The notes beneath the pieces are model-generated. The model saw only the letters and a list, made by a program, of their open reading frames with translations. It had not been told where the DNA came from and searched no databases. A DNA stretch of 39,666 bases, taken from positions 1 to 39,666 of the forward strand of contig JACQZZ010000067.1 in the NCBI GenBank assembly GCA_016213625.1. The letters run 5' to 3'. The DNA is from Actinomycetota bacterium (GTDB taxonomy: Bacteria; Actinomycetota; Acidimicrobiia; Acidimicrobiales; Ilumatobacteraceae). Positions 8,006 through 18,563 of the stretch are shown in pieces. The stretch's first letter is position 1, and each line of letters opens with the position of its first letter. The translations under genes and the position numbers were made by a program.

Positions 8006-9522
8006 CACCCTTCTCCCTCTTCGACCACCGGCGCTTGCCAGGTGGAGTGCTGCTCGACGTGTTCGATGAGCCGGTTCACCGACGGCTCGATGCGGTCGAG
8101 CATCGGCTTCGGGTACACGCCGGTGAACACGATGATGGCGATGAAGGGCAGCAGCAGCATGCCCTCCTTCCACTTCAGCTCGGGGAACGAACGGTTGTCG
8201 TCGTCGGGCTCACCGTGGAACACGCGCTGGTAGGCCCAGAGCAGGTAGAGCGCAGCGAGGATGACGCCGGTCGCGGCGACGACCACCCACCAGCGGGCGG
8301 TGGCGAACGAGCCGATGAGCACCAGGAACTCACCGACGAAGCCGTTCAGCCCGGGCACGCCGATGCTGGAGAGCATGACGATCATGAAGGCCGCGGCGAA
8401 GACCGGCGCCACCTTCTGCAGACCCTTCAGCTTGGCGATTTCGCGGGTGTGACGCCGCTCGTAGATCATGCCCACGAGGAGGAACAACGCACCGGTGCTG
8501 ATGCCGTGGCTGATGTTCTGCAGCACACCGCCGGTGATGGCCTGGGCGGTGAGCGCGAACGTGCCGAGCACGATGAAGCCCAGGTGGGCCACCGACGAGT
8601 AGGCGACCAGTCGTTTCAGGTCGGTCTGCATGGTGGCCGCGATGGCGCCCCACAGAATGCCGATGGTGGCCAACGTGAGGAACACCGGCCTCGCCCACAC
8701 CGCGGCCTCGGGGAACAGGTACACCCCGAACCGCAGCAGGCCGTACGTGCCGAGTTTCAGGAGCACGCCGGCCAGGATGACCGAGCCACCGGTGGGCGCT
8801 TGCGTGTGCGCGTCGGGCAGCCAGGTGTGCAGTGGGAACAGTGGCACCTTCACGGCGAACGCGATGGCGAAGGCGAAGAACAGCCACCGGCCGGTACTGG
8901 CCGCGAAGGTCGCGTTCTCGGCGATCTTCACCAGGTCGAAGGTGACGTTGCCGTTGTCGGCCTTGGCCAGCACCGCCGTGGCGATGATGCCGACGAGCAT
9001 GAACGCCGAGCCCACCATGGTGAACAGGAAGAACTTCGTGGCCGCATACACGCGATCGTCGTAGCCCCAGCCGCCGATGAGGAAGTACATCGGCACGAGG
9101 ACGATCTCGAAGAACACGAAGAAGAGGAAGAGGTCGAGGCTGACGAAGCTGCCCATGACCCCAGCCTCGAGCAGCAGCATCCACGCGAGGTAGCGCTTGT
9201 GGTCGCGGTGCGGGTCGACGCCGGCGATGACCAACGGGAACAGCACGCCCGTGAGCACGACGAGGAAGATGGAGATGCCATCGATGCCGAGATGCCACGA
9301 GATGCCCCAGGTCTGGATCCAGGGGTGCTGGCTGACCAGCTGGAAGCCGTCCTGGTTCTTCTCGAACGCGGTGAGCACCCAGATGGACAGTCCGGCCGTG
9401 AGCACGCTGCTGAGCAACGCGGTGATCTTGACCAGATCTGGCTGACGATTGGAGATGAGCGCGACGAGCAGCGAACCGGCGACCGGCACGAGCACGAGCA
9501 GAGTGAGGATGGGGAAGTCCAT
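8005..9522 (-). CDS. nuoM: NADH-quinone oxidoreductase subunit M
   Basis: Proton-pumping antiporter-like subunit, 505 residues. Conserved features include the helix with FEIVLVPMYFLIGGWG (membrane Glu), VPLFPLHTWLPDAHTQAP and TDLKRLVAYSSVAHLGF. The true N-terminus is MDFPILTLLVLVP at 9522, which overlaps the nuoL stop by one base (TGATG). The reading frame stays open far upstream, but that extension only shadows nuoL. Confidence 0.97.
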   Translation of the reverse strand: MDFPILTLLVLVPVAGSLLVALISNRQPDLVKITALLSSVLTAGLSIWVLTAFEKNQDGFQLVSQHPWIQTWGISWHLGIDGISIFLVVLTGVLFPLVIAGVDPHRDHKRYLAWMLLLEAGVMGSFVSLDLFLFFVFFEIVLVPMYFLIGGWGYDDRVYAATKFFLFTMVGSAFMLVGIIATAVLAKADNGNVTFDLVKIAENATFAASTGRWLFFAFAIAFAVKVPLFPLHTWLPDAHTQAPTGGSVILAGVLLKLGTYGLLRFGVYLFPEAAVWARPVFLTLATIGILWGAIAATMQTDLKRLVAYSSVAHLGFIVLGTFALTAQAITGGVLQNISHGISTGALFLLVGMIYERRHTREIAKLKGLQKVAPVFAAAFMIVMLSSIGVPGLNGFVGEFLVLIGSFATARWWVVVAATGVILAALYLLWAYQRVFHGEPDDDNRSFPELKWKEGMLLLPFIAIIVFTGVYPKPMLDRIEPSVNRLIEHVEQHSTWQAPVVEEGEG

Positions 9523-11411
9523 CAGAGGATCCCCCGACCGACCACGAACCAGATGAGCAACAACACGACTCCGACTCCGACCGCGGCGGCATAGTTGCGA
9601 AGGTTGCCGCTCTGCACCTTCCGGGCCTGCCCGGCTGCGCCCTGCACGAGCGAACCGGTGCCCGTGACCGCACCATCGATGATGTGCGAGTCGGCCCAGG
9701 CGACACCTTCGAAGGCCGTGCGACCCGGACCGCCCATGAAGGCGCTGACCGCACGGTCGTAGCCCCAGGCGTCGGCCAGGATCTTCGGCTCGACGGGCTT
9801 CGCCTTCTTGAAGTAGTAGATCGCGTACGCACCGGCGATGCCGATGAGGCCCATGGCGATGGCCACCAGCGCGAGGGGCAGCTTGGCGGTGTCGGAGTGG
9901 TGGACCCCGACCACGGGCTCGAGCCACACGGCCAGCTTCTCGGTCTCCTCCGAGAACGGCAGGTTGATGAAGCCGCCGGCGAACGACAGCACCGCGAGCA
10001 CCACGAGCGGGACCACCATCATCCACGGGCTCTCGTGCGGCTCGAGATCACCATGCGCACCGTGCTCCTCATGAGCGTCGTGCCAGCGGGCTTCGCCGTA
10101 GAACACCATGATCACCTGGCGGGTCATGTAGAAGGCCGTGAGCAGTGCCGTGACGAGGCCCACCACCCACAGGATGGGGCTCTTGTCGAACGCCGCCAGC
10201 AGGATGTCGTCCTTGCTCCAGAACCCGGAGAACGGGGGCACACCGGCGATGGCGAGCCAGCCGACGATGAAGGTGCCGAACGTGATGGGCATCAGCACGC
10301 GCAGCGCACCCATGCGGCGCATGTCCTGCTCGTGATGCATGCCGTGGATGACCGATCCGCTGCCGAGGAACAACAGGGCCTTGAAGAACGCATGCGTGAC
10401 CATGTGGAAGATGGCGGCGACGTACGCGCCCGAACCGACGTCCAGGAACATGTACCCGAGTTGGCTCACCGTGGAGTACGCCAACACCTTTTTGATGTCG
10501 TTCTGCGACACGGCGACCGTCGCGGCGAACAGCGCCGTCGCCACACCGACGATGGCGATGATCCAGCCGGCGTAGCTGGCCGAGACCTCGAGGACGGGGC
10601 TGATGCGGCACATCAGGTACACGCCGGCGGTGACCATCGTGGCCGCGTGGATGAGGGCCGACACCGGAGTGGGGCCTTCCATCGCATCGGGCAACCACAG
10701 GTACAGCGGCAACTGCGCGCTCTTGCCGCAGGCGCCGATGAAGGCGAACAGCGCGATGGCCGTGGCGGTGGTGCCCGACAGGGTGCCCGCGGCCTCGTTG
10801 ATGTGCAGGTAGTCGAGCGAACCGACGGCCCAGAAGGCGAAGAACATCGCCATCATGAAGCCCCAGTCGCCGACGCGGTTGGTGACGAACGCCTTCTTGC
10901 CGGCGGTGGCCGCGCTCTCCTTCTCGTGCCAGAAGCTGATGAGGAGGTACGAGCAGGTGCCCACCCCTTCCCAGCCCAGGAAGGTGACGAGCATGTTCGA
11001 GCCGAGCACCAGCATGAGCATGCTGAAGGCGAACAGGTTGAGGTACAGGAAGAACTTGCTGAACCGACTGTCGCCGTGCATGTAGCCGACGGCGTAGAGG
11101 TGGATGAGCGCACCGATGCCGGTGACGAACAGACACATCGTGATGCTGAGCGGATCCGCGAGGAACGCCAGGTCGATCTTCAACCCCCCGACGGTGACCC
11201 ACGAGAACAGTGTCTGCACCTGCTCGGTGCGGGCCTCCGCATCCAGCGACATGAGATCGGCGAAGACGCCCACGGTGACCACGAACGCTGCCGCCACCAT
11301 GCCGGTGGCGAAGTAGCCCGAGGCGGGGTCGCCCAGCTTGCGGCCGAACAGCAGGATGACGAGGAAGCCGACGAGCGGCAGTGCAGGGATGAGCCAGACG
11401 ACGTCGAGCAT
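9522..11411 (-). CDS. nuoL: NADH-quinone oxidoreductase subunit L
   Basis: The largest antiporter-like subunit of complex I, 629 residues. It has the long C-terminal extension expected for NuoL, whose lateral helix braces the membrane arm. Motifs include GWEGVGTCSYLLISFW, QLPLYLWLPDAMEGPTPVSA and NDIKKVLAYSTVSQLGYMFL. ATG at 11411 is preferred, with GAAGGG about 8 nt upstream; a GTG codon immediately before it (11414) is the alternative. The nuoK stop lies 4 nt upstream. Confidence 0.97.
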   Translation of the reverse strand: MLDVVWLIPALPLVGFLVILLFGRKLGDPASGYFATGMVAAAFVVTVGVFADLMSLDAEARTEQVQTLFSWVTVGGLKIDLAFLADPLSITMCLFVTGIGALIHLYAVGYMHGDSRFSKFFLYLNLFAFSMLMLVLGSNMLVTFLGWEGVGTCSYLLISFWHEKESAATAGKKAFVTNRVGDWGFMMAMFFAFWAVGSLDYLHINEAAGTLSGTTATAIALFAFIGACGKSAQLPLYLWLPDAMEGPTPVSALIHAATMVTAGVYLMCRISPVLEVSASYAGWIIAIVGVATALFAATVAVSQNDIKKVLAYSTVSQLGYMFLDVGSGAYVAAIFHMVTHAFFKALLFLGSGSVIHGMHHEQDMRRMGALRVLMPITFGTFIVGWLAIAGVPPFSGFWSKDDILLAAFDKSPILWVVGLVTALLTAFYMTRQVIMVFYGEARWHDAHEEHGAHGDLEPHESPWMMVVPLVVLAVLSFAGGFINLPFSEETEKLAVWLEPVVGVHHSDTAKLPLALVAIAMGLIGIAGAYAIYYFKKAKPVEPKILADAWGYDRAVSAFMGGPGRTAFEGVAWADSHIIDGAVTGTGSLVQGAAGQARKVQSGNLRNYAAAVGVGVVLLLIWFVVGRGIL

Positions 11412-11415
11412 CACA

Positions 11416-11733
11416 TCAACCCTTCAACTCGGCGAGATCGTCGGTGGTGGCGTTCGGCCGACGGCGCAGGATGGCGACGATGATGCCGAGGCCCACCACC
11501 ACTTCCGCAGCGGCGACGACCATCACGAAGAACACCGTGGTCTGACCACCGATGTCGCCGAGCTTCTTGGCCGTCGCGACGAACGTGAGGTTCACCGCGT
11601 TGAGCATCAGTTCGATGCACATGAACAACACCAGCGGGTTGCGGCGCACGAGCACACCGACCACACCGATGGAGAAGAGCATCGCCGCGAGGATGAGGTA
11701 CCACGTGGGCGTCGGGACGATGGCAGCGATCAC
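11416..11733 (-). CDS. nuoK: NADH-quinone oxidoreductase subunit K
   Basis: Small membrane subunit, 105 residues and three hydrophobic helices. The conserved membrane Glu residues lie in the [11 protein letters not shown] and [13 protein letters not shown] segments. The start is GTG, overlapping the nuoJ stop by 4 bases (GTGA). The N-terminus [20 protein letters not shown] matches the family. Confidence 0.96.
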   Translation of the reverse strand: MIAAIVPTPTWYLILAAMLFSIGVVGVLVRRNPLVLFMCIELMLNAVNLTFVATAKKLGDIGGQTTVFFVMVVAAAEVVVGLGIIVAILRRRPNATTDDLAELKG

Positions 11734-12290
11734 GAGGCGCTCCCGTCGAAATCGCCCTTGCGTGGCTTGCGGGCCAACATCACGGTGCCGACGACGGCGA
11801 TGACCAGCAGCACCGACGTGAGCTCGAACGCGAGCACGTGGCCGCTGAACAGGTCGCGGGCGAGGGCCTTGATGTTGCCGTCGTGCAGTGGTGCACCATC
11901 GGCGCCGGTGACCTCGAGGCCGTCGCCGCGCACGGCGGTCTCGGCCTCGCGGGACACGATGATGGCGGCCACCACGAGACCGAAGATGCCCGCACCGACC
12001 ACGGCCGCGAGGGGCCGCTGGATGCGGAACGGTTCGATGCGCAGGTTCTCCGCGTTGTCCACGCCGAGCAACATGATGACGAACAGGAACAGCACGACGA
12101 TGGCGCCGGCGTAGACGATGACCTGCACCGCCGCCAGGAAGTTGGCCTGCTGCGCCACGAACAGCACCGCCACCCCGAACAGGGTGAGGATGAGGCTGAG
12201 CGCCGCGTGCACCGGGTGCTTGGAGAGGATGACGCCGACGGCGCCCCCGAGCACCATGGCACCGGCCACGATGAAGACGAACAGTTCCAT
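11730..12290 (-). CDS. nuoJ: NADH-quinone oxidoreductase subunit J
   Basis: Membrane subunit, 186 residues with five predicted hydrophobic segments. The conserved [20 protein letters not shown] and [20 protein letters not shown] stretches identify it. The second contains the pi-bulge helix of NuoJ. The start ATG at 12290 overlaps the nuoI stop (TGATG). A polar stretch between the last two helices (around [18 protein letters not shown]) is typical of the variable NuoJ loop. Confidence 0.96.
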   Translation of the reverse strand: MELFVFIVAGAMVLGGAVGVILSKHPVHAALSLILTLFGVAVLFVAQQANFLAAVQVIVYAGAIVVLFLFVIMLLGVDNAENLRIEPFRIQRPLAAVVGAGIFGLVVAAIIVSREAETAVRGDGLEVTGADGAPLHDGNIKALARDLFSGHVLAFELTSVLLVIAVVGTVMLARKPRKGDFDGSAS

Positions 12291-12964
12291 CAGCGGGTCA
12301 CCGACTTCACGGTCTTGGGGGTGTCGGCCTGCGCTTGCGGCGGCTCGGCCGCACGCACGCCGTAGCCGAGTTCGCCGCTCCAACCGACCTCACCGACGAA
12401 GTCGGCGTCGCCGCTGGCAGCGGTGGCGCGCATCCAGCCACTGGTGAGGAGGTCTTCGCCCTCACGCCAGTCCTCCCACGGGAGCTGCTTCGGCTTGCCG
12501 TCGTCGCCCACCAGCAGTTCCGCCTTCGTGTAGACGGCATCCTTGCGGTTGGTGAAGCTGAACTCGAAGAGCTTGCTCTCGGTGATGGCCTCGGTGGGGC
12601 ACGCCTCCACACACATGTCGCAGTGGATACAGCGCAGGTAGTTGATCTCGTAGACGAAGCCGAAACGCTCGCCCGGCGATGTGGGCTCCTGCGGATCGTT
12701 GTCGGCGCCGCGCACGTAGATGCACTTGGCGGGGCACACACCGGCGCACAGCTCGCAGCCGATGCACTTCTCCATGCCGTCCTCGTAGCGATTGAGGACG
12801 TGGCGGCCGTGCAGCCGCTCGGGCTTGGCGATCTTCTCGTCGCGCCCTTCGACGTTCTTGCCCTTCTTGGCGACACGCCCACCCGAGTACGGGGTGGTGA
12901 CGCGATCTCCACCGAAGATGCGGTGCTGCTTGATCGTGACGAGGAATCCGTCGAGGTATCCCAT
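12290..12964 (-). CDS. nuoI: NADH-quinone oxidoreductase subunit I (2x[4Fe-4S])
   Basis: Connecting-arm ferredoxin-like subunit carrying clusters N6a and N6b, 224 residues. Two ferredoxin motifs are complete: [12 protein letters not shown] (Cys67, 70, 73, 77) and [12 protein letters not shown] (Cys112, 115, 118, 122). The remaining Cys81 follows the usual pattern. The C-terminal extension beyond residue 150 is acidic and Ala-rich, longer than in the E. coli protein but common in high-GC Gram-positives. ATG at 12964 overlaps the nuoH stop by one base. Confidence 0.97.
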   Translation of the reverse strand: MGYLDGFLVTIKQHRIFGGDRVTTPYSGGRVAKKGKNVEGRDEKIAKPERLHGRHVLNRYEDGMEKCIGCELCAGVCPAKCIYVRGADNDPQEPTSPGERFGFVYEINYLRCIHCDMCVEACPTEAITESKLFEFSFTNRKDAVYTKAELLVGDDGKPKQLPWEDWREGEDLLTSGWMRATAASGDADFVGEVGWSGELGYGVRAAEPPQAQADTPKTVKSVTR

Positions 12965-14181
12965 CAGAACATCGCCCCCTCTCGTTCACGGTTACGGGCA
13001 CTGACCTTCGAGGCGAGCGACAGGAGCCACGCGCATGCGGCCATGACCACGATGCACACCACGCCGACGACGGCACGGTTCCAGCCGTGGTCCTGGCCGA
13101 CGCGGAACGCGGCCAGCAGCATGAACCACCCGAGCGCGAGCGGGATCATCAGCTTCCAGCCGAGGTTCATCAGCTGGTCGTAGCGCAGGCGAGGCAAGGT
13201 GGCTCGGAACCACACGTACATGTACAGGAACACGAGCACCTTCAGCAGGAACCAGACCGTGCCCGAGAACGGCCCGAGGAACGACAGGATGTTGTCGTTC
13301 CCGGCGATCGGCAGCGGCTGAGGGCCACCGAAGAACAACGTGACGATGACGCCGCTCATGGTGATGGTGTTCATGAACTCGGCGAGGAAGAAGAGCGCGA
13401 AGCGGATGCTCGAGTACTCGGTGTTGAAGCCACCCACCAGTTCCTGTTCGGCCTCGACGAGGTCGAACGGCGGCCGGTTGAGCTCGGCGGTGGCGGCGAT
13501 GAGGAAGATCAGGAACGGCACCACCCCAGTGGCCACCACGTGCCACTTGGTGAAGCTCGACTGGGCGAACACGATGCCGCTGGTGCTGAGCGTGCCCGCC
13601 ACGAGGATGACCGTGGCCAGGCTGAGGCCGAGGGCGGCCTCGTAGCTGACCATCTGTGCCGACGCACGCACCGAACCGAGCAGCGGGTACTTCGAACCCG
13701 AGCTCCAGCCGGCGAGCATGATGCCGTAGACCGCGATGCTGCTGAGCGCGAGCAGAAGGAGTACACCGATGGGCGGATCGGCCAGCTGCATCTTGGTGAC
13801 GTAGGAGCCGATCTTGATGGTGCCGTCCTTGCCGCCGCTGAAGTCGCCGCCCAACGGGATGACGCTCCACACCAGGAAGGCGGGCACGAACGCGAGGTAC
13901 GGCGCCAGCTTGAACACGAAGCGGTCGCTCTTCTCGGGGATCAGGTCTTCCTTGAAGAACAGCTTGATGCCGTCGGCCAGCGTCTGCAGCAGACCCTTCG
14001 GACCGGCCTTGTCGGGACCGATGCGGTTCTGCATGTAGGAGATGACCTTGCGCTCGAACCAGACCATGAGCATGGTGCCCACGAGGCCCACCACGAAGAT
14101 GATGATCACCTTGACGATGACGATCAGGAACGCGACGCTGAACAGCTTGATGTTCTCGAGCAGGGGATCGAGCGCGAGCAT
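12964..14181 (-). CDS. nuoH: NADH-quinone oxidoreductase subunit H
   Basis: Membrane subunit at the quinone-chamber interface, 405 residues and about eight helices. Diagnostic segments are [20 protein letters not shown] near the N-terminus and [20 protein letters not shown], which contains the charged loop lining the quinone site. ATG at 14181 overlaps the nuoG stop by one base. The frame is open 90 bp further upstream, but that part lies inside nuoG and is not used. Confidence 0.97.
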   Translation of the reverse strand: MLALDPLLENIKLFSVAFLIVIVKVIIIFVVGLVGTMLMVWFERKVISYMQNRIGPDKAGPKGLLQTLADGIKLFFKEDLIPEKSDRFVFKLAPYLAFVPAFLVWSVIPLGGDFSGGKDGTIKIGSYVTKMQLADPPIGVLLLLALSSIAVYGIMLAGWSSGSKYPLLGSVRASAQMVSYEAALGLSLATVILVAGTLSTSGIVFAQSSFTKWHVVATGVVPFLIFLIAATAELNRPPFDLVEAEQELVGGFNTEYSSIRFALFFLAEFMNTITMSGVIVTLFFGGPQPLPIAGNDNILSFLGPFSGTVWFLLKVLVFLYMYVWFRATLPRLRYDQLMNLGWKLMIPLALGWFMLLAAFRVGQDHGWNRAVVGVVCIVVMAACAWLLSLASKVSARNREREGAMF

Positions 14182-16559
14182 CAGATGGTCTCGATTCGCA
14201 CGTCGTTGACTGCGGCGAAGCAGTCGATGAGTTCGCCCACTTCGGGGCCGGGCTGGTTGAACGGCACCCATGCCGTGCCGCGCAGTACCGAGGGGTCGGC
14301 GACGACGCCGAACACCACACTGGTGCGGGTGGACGACACCTTCACTCGGGCGCCGTCGGTGGTGCCGACTCGTTCGATGTCGAGCGGGTGGAGGTGCACG
14401 GCCGAGGCACGCGTGAGGTGTGCCAGCGACGGCGACATGGCCGTGCCGACGGCCTGGTCGTACAGCACTCGGCTGACCACCAGGCGGTACTCATAGGCGT
14501 TGCGCTCGCCCACCTGCACCTCGACCTGGTTCATCGGGTCGAGCTGAGGGTTCACCTCGGCGAGCACGCCGTCGCCCGCCACTGCATCGGGCGTGACACC
14601 GGCATGGCCGGCCACCTTCGCGGCGATGTCGGACGTGACGTCGGCGACCGAGCCGTACCCGAGGTCGGTGCCGAGTTCGAGCGCCAGATCGGCGGCGATC
14701 ATCCAGTCGGCGCGACAGTTGCCGGCGGGGGTGACGGCGGCGGCCAACGACGTGACCCGACCCTCCAGGTTGGTGTGCGTGCCGGACTTCTCGGCGTAGG
14801 CGCTCGCGGCGAGCACCACGTTGGCGCGTGCAGCCGATTCGGTGACGAACGTGTCGACGGCGATGATGCGCGTGGCGCCGGCGAGACCACGACGTGCGAG
14901 GTCGGTATCGGGGAAGTCGGACAGCGGGTCGGCACCGACGAGCACGAGGCACTCGATCTTGCCGGCCGCGGCTGCCTGCAGCGTGCCGCGCGTGTCGAGC
15001 CCACCGGGACGCGGGCGCATGCCCACCTGCAGCGCACCGACCACGTTGCCGCGACGGAACGCCGGCAGCACGGTGGCGCCGGGGACGGCCGCGAGCACTT
15101 CGCGTACTGCGGCGACCGTCGCGGCCGACGATTCGGCCAGGTTCGCACGCCCGGCGACGACGACCACGGGACCGGCGGCCAGTTGCGCGGCCACGGCCTC
15201 GTCGGCCAACGCGGACTTCATGGCCTGGACCTGCGTACCGGGCTCGTACCCGATGTGCTTCCACGCGTACGACGTGAGCCCGGTGTGACGGGGGGCGAAT
15301 TCGATGACGCGAGTGCGCCCCTTCTCGGCTGCCGCGCGCAGGCGCAGGTACAGCACCGGGAGTTCTTCCTTCAGGTCGGGGCCGAGCAACACCACGGTCG
15401 CGGCCGATGCCATCTGGTCGATGGTGGCCCGGGGCAGCGCCAACAGGCCGGCGGGCAGACCGTCGCCCATCTGCGCGTACACGTTGGGCGTGCCGATGAC
15501 CTCGTGACCGAGGCGAGCCCAGGCGAATGCGTCTTCGTTGGTGCCGCGGGCGCCACCGAGCACGGCGACGCTGCCGGCGCCACCGGCGGCGAGTGCCTCC
15601 GTGATCAGCGCAGCGGCTGCTGCGATCGCGCTGTTCCACGTGGCCGGCTGCAGATCGGCTCCCACGCGCACCAGCGGCTGCTGTACACGGTGCTCGCTCT
15701 TCACCGACTCGAAGTCGAAACGGCCGCGATCGCACAACCAGCCGTGGTTCACGGGATCGCTGTCGACGCCCATCACGCGCAGCAGTTCGTCGCGACTGGT
15801 CTGCACCACCGTGCGACAGCCCACCGAGCACGTGGTGCACGTGCTCTCCTGCTGGGCGAGGTCCCACGGGCGAGCCTTGAAGCGATACGGCTTGGCGGTG
15901 AGCGCACCCACCGGGCAGATCTGCACGGTGTTGCCGCTGAAGTAGCTGGCGAACGGCTCGTCGGGGAACGTGGTGATGTGCGTGTTGTTGCCGCGGCTGT
16001 TGAAGTGGATGAGCGCGTCGCCCGCCACTTCGTCGGCGAACCGGGTGCAGCGATCGCAGAGGATGCACCGCTCGCGGTCGAGGAACACCAGATCGCTGAT
16101 GGCGATGGGCTTCTCGTAGTGACGCTTCTCTTCCACGTAGCGGCTCTCGCCCGGGCCGTGGCTGAACGCCTGGTCCTGCAGGGGGCACTCGCCGCCCTTG
16201 TCGCACACCGGGCAGTCGAGCGGATGGTTCGCGAGCAGCAGCTCGAGGATGCCCTCCTGCATGCGCTTCGTGGTGGGCGACTCGGTGTCGACCTTCATGT
16301 CGGGTGCCACCGGCACCATGCACGACACGGTGACGGCCGGACCGCGGCCCGAGTCGCACTCGACCAGACACATGCGGCACTTGCCCACAGGGGTCATCCG
16401 CTCGTGGTAGCAGAAACGCGGGATGTACTCCCCGGCGTCGGCCGCGGCATCGATGACGAGCTGACCCTTCCGGGCCACGTGCGGCACACCGTTGATGGTG
16501 ATGTTCACCGCGTTGGGGTCGACGACGACCTCTTCGGTGGTCTCGGCGGTGTCACTCAT
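14181..16559 (-). CDS. nuoG: NADH-quinone oxidoreductase subunit G
   Basis: Peripheral-arm iron-sulfur subunit, 792 residues. Four clusters can be placed. The [2Fe-2S] N1b ligands are Cys50, 61, 64 and 80. The His-ligated N5 site lies in NHPLDCPVCDKGGECP (His112, Cys116, 119, 125). N4 uses Cys165, 168, 171 and 215. An extra CTTCSVGC ... WLCDRG set (Cys241, 244, 248, 276) corresponds to N7, which many NuoG proteins lack. A molybdopterin-oxidoreductase-like domain without obvious catalytic function follows. The start overlaps the nuoF stop by 8 bases. Confidence 0.97.
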   Translation of the reverse strand: MSDTAETTEEVVVDPNAVNITINGVPHVARKGQLVIDAAADAGEYIPRFCYHERMTPVGKCRMCLVECDSGRGPAVTVSCMVPVAPDMKVDTESPTTKRMQEGILELLLANHPLDCPVCDKGGECPLQDQAFSHGPGESRYVEEKRHYEKPIAISDLVFLDRERCILCDRCTRFADEVAGDALIHFNSRGNNTHITTFPDEPFASYFSGNTVQICPVGALTAKPYRFKARPWDLAQQESTCTTCSVGCRTVVQTSRDELLRVMGVDSDPVNHGWLCDRGRFDFESVKSEHRVQQPLVRVGADLQPATWNSAIAAAAALITEALAAGGAGSVAVLGGARGTNEDAFAWARLGHEVIGTPNVYAQMGDGLPAGLLALPRATIDQMASAATVVLLGPDLKEELPVLYLRLRAAAEKGRTRVIEFAPRHTGLTSYAWKHIGYEPGTQVQAMKSALADEAVAAQLAAGPVVVVAGRANLAESSAATVAAVREVLAAVPGATVLPAFRRGNVVGALQVGMRPRPGGLDTRGTLQAAAAGKIECLVLVGADPLSDFPDTDLARRGLAGATRIIAVDTFVTESAARANVVLAASAYAEKSGTHTNLEGRVTSLAAAVTPAGNCRADWMIAADLALELGTDLGYGSVADVTSDIAAKVAGHAGVTPDAVAGDGVLAEVNPQLDPMNQVEVQVGERNAYEYRLVVSRVLYDQAVGTAMSPSLAHLTRASAVHLHPLDIERVGTTDGARVKVSSTRTSVVFGVVADPSVLRGTAWVPFNQPGPEVGELIDCFAAVNDVRIETI

Positions 16560-17955
16560 GTTCGGGGGCTCCCACCGTGACGGGGATGTGCTTGCGTTCC
16601 ACGATCTTCGCCTCGAACTCCTCGCGGAACAGCGTGAGTGCCGAGTGCACCGGCGCGTACGCGGATGGACCGACGAAGCAGATGGTGGTCATCTTGTAGG
16701 GGAACGGCGTCGCCGCCAGGCCGAGCGTGGTGCTCGAGGCGTGCGGGAAGCTGCCGGGGCAGATGCTCTCGCCGATCTCGAGCAGTTGGTCGAGGTCGGC
16801 GCGGCTGCCGCGGCCGTCGACCACGCGTTGGAGCACCCGCTCGAGCCAGGTTCCGCCCTCGCGGCAGGGGGTGCACTGCCCGCAGCTCTCGGCCGCATAG
16901 AAGTGCGTGAGCGTGAGCGCTGCCTTCGGGATGTCGGTGGTGTGATCCATCACCATGATGGCGCCCGAGCCGAGCATGGAACCGGCGGCGCCGACCTGGC
17001 GACCCTCGAAGGGAAGGTCGAGCTGTTCGGGGGTGAACCACGGCGCCGAGCCGCCACCGGGCACGAACGCCTTCAGTTCGTTGCCGTTGCGGATGCCCTG
17101 GCAGAACTCTTCGCCGTAGAGCAGATCGCGGAACGTGGTGGTGCCGTTGATGATCTCGTACACGCCCGGCCGGTTGACGTGACCCGACACGGCCACCATG
17201 CGCGTGCCCGGCGACGTCTCCGTGCCGATGGCGGTGAACGCGGCCGCGCCGTTGACGGCGATCCAGGGCAGGTTCGACAGCGTCTCCACGTTGTTGACGA
17301 TGGTGGGCTGGCCGTAGAGGCCGATGGCAGCAGGGAAGAAGGGCGGCTTCAGCCGAGGCTCGCCGCGCTTGCCCTCGAGGCTCTCGATGAGTGCGGTCTC
17401 CTCGCCCACCACGTACGCACCCGCACCCCAGTGGAGCACGATGTCGACGCTGAACTTCGAACCGAGGATGTGCTTGCCGATGTAGCCCGCGGCGTAGGCC
17501 TCGTTCAACGCGGTGGCGACGCGCTCGTGGGCCAGGGGCATCTCGCCACGGATGTAGAGGAACACCTGCGACAGACCGGCGGCATAGGCGGCGATGAGGC
17601 AGCCCTCGATGAGCTGGTGAGGATCGCGCTCCATGAGCAGACGGTCCTTGTAGGTGCCGGGCTCGGATTCGTCGCCGTTGACCACCAGATAGCGCGGGAA
17701 CTTGCCCGCGGGCATGAGGCCCCACTTGGTGCCGGCGGGGAACCCCGCGCCGCCGCGACCGAGCACGGTGGCCTTCTTCACTTCCTCGTGCACCTCGGCG
17801 GGGGTACGACCCAACGCCGCGCGCAAGCCCTGATACCCGCCGGTGGCGTGGTAGCGATCGAGGGTGAAGCCGTCGTCGTGCTGGAAACGCGAGGTGACGA
17901 TCTTCGGGCGGTCACCATCGTCGATGTAGCCGGCGGCCCACGGGTACGAGCTCAT
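16552..17955 (-). CDS. nuoF: NADH-quinone oxidoreductase subunit F (NADH/FMN site)
   Basis: NADH-dehydrogenase subunit, 467 residues, where NADH reduces FMN. VLGRGGAGFPAGTKW (from residue 64) and GAGAYVVGEETALIESLEG (from residue 177) form the nucleotide and FMN sites. ESCGQCTPCREG supplies Cys358, 361 and 364, and SICPGSF supplies Cys399, for cluster N3. The start ATG at 17955 overlaps the nuoE stop by four bases (ATGA); upstream frame extension is antisense to nothing useful and is ignored. Confidence 0.97.
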   Translation of the reverse strand: MSSYPWAAGYIDDGDRPKIVTSRFQHDDGFTLDRYHATGGYQGLRAALGRTPAEVHEEVKKATVLGRGGAGFPAGTKWGLMPAGKFPRYLVVNGDESEPGTYKDRLLMERDPHQLIEGCLIAAYAAGLSQVFLYIRGEMPLAHERVATALNEAYAAGYIGKHILGSKFSVDIVLHWGAGAYVVGEETALIESLEGKRGEPRLKPPFFPAAIGLYGQPTIVNNVETLSNLPWIAVNGAAAFTAIGTETSPGTRMVAVSGHVNRPGVYEIINGTTTFRDLLYGEEFCQGIRNGNELKAFVPGGGSAPWFTPEQLDLPFEGRQVGAAGSMLGSGAIMVMDHTTDIPKAALTLTHFYAAESCGQCTPCREGGTWLERVLQRVVDGRGSRADLDQLLEIGESICPGSFPHASSTTLGLAATPFPYKMTTICFVGPSAYAPVHSALTLFREEFEAKIVERKHIPVTVGAPEHE

Positions 17956-18563
17956 GACTTCCCTCCGTCGGCCATCCAGGCGGGCTCGACGGGGACGTCG
18001 GGCAGCGCCACTCCCGCGGCCTTCTCGGCCGGGATGACCTGGCGCACGCGCGCCAGCGTGCCGTGCTGGGGGATGTCGCCGTCGAGGCGGCCTGCTCGCA
18101 GGTCGTCGATCAGCTGATCGAACTTCTCGGTGGTCATCCGATGGCAATGGCGGTAGTTCACCTGCATGTTCGGCGCCTCGGTGCAGGCTGCCTGGCACTC
18201 GGCGTGCTCGAGGGTGAACATGCCGTCAGCGGTGGTGCCCCCGGCCTTCACCCCGAGCGAGTGCTCGGCGTGGTGCATCAGTTCGTCGGCGCCGAGCAGC
18301 TGGCAGCTCATCGTGCCGCAGATGTTCACCAGGTACTTGCCGACCGGCTCCATCTTGAACATCTCGTAGAACGTGCACGTGCCCAACACCTCGGCCGAGG
18401 TGGCGCCCACCAGTTCGGCGATGTGCGCGATGGCGTCGTTGGTGATGTGGCCGTTCTGCTGCTGCGACAGGTGCAGCAACGGAATGGTGGCCGAGCGCGC
18501 CTTCGGGTAGCGACCGATGATCTCCTTGGCGAGCAGCGTGTTCGCTTCGTTCAGTCGGCTCAT
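17952..18563 (-). CDS. nuoE: NADH-quinone oxidoreductase subunit E ([2Fe-2S])
   Basis: Thioredoxin-fold [2Fe-2S] subunit holding cluster N1a, 203 residues. Ligands are Cys82 and Cys87 (ICGTMSC) and Cys123 and Cys127 (ECQAACTEAP). GTCTFYEMF precedes them as in other NuoE proteins. It is longer than the typical 160-170 residues because of an extended C-terminal tail after about residue 150. ATG at 18563 overlaps the nuoD stop by four bases. Confidence 0.97.
   Translation of the reverse strand: MSRLNEANTLLAKEIIGRYPKARSATIPLLHLSQQQNGHITNDAIAHIAELVGATSAEVLGTCTFYEMFKMEPVGKYLVNICGTMSCQLLGADELMHHAEHSLGVKAGGTTADGMFTLEHAECQAACTEAPNMQVNYRHCHRMTTEKFDQLIDDLRAGRLDGDIPQHGTLARVRQVIPAEKAAGVALPDVPVEPAWMADGGKS

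Noticed and set aside
8035..11483. Long plus-strand open frames opposite nuoM and nuoL
   Set aside because: Their translations are rich in Glu, His, Arg and Gly with no domain or hydrophobic pattern. They are codon-phase shadows of the real high-GC genes on the minus strand.
14388..16580. A 730-codon plus-strand open frame opposite nuoG
   Set aside because: The composition is that of antisense GC-rich DNA, and it fully overlaps the well-conserved nuoG.
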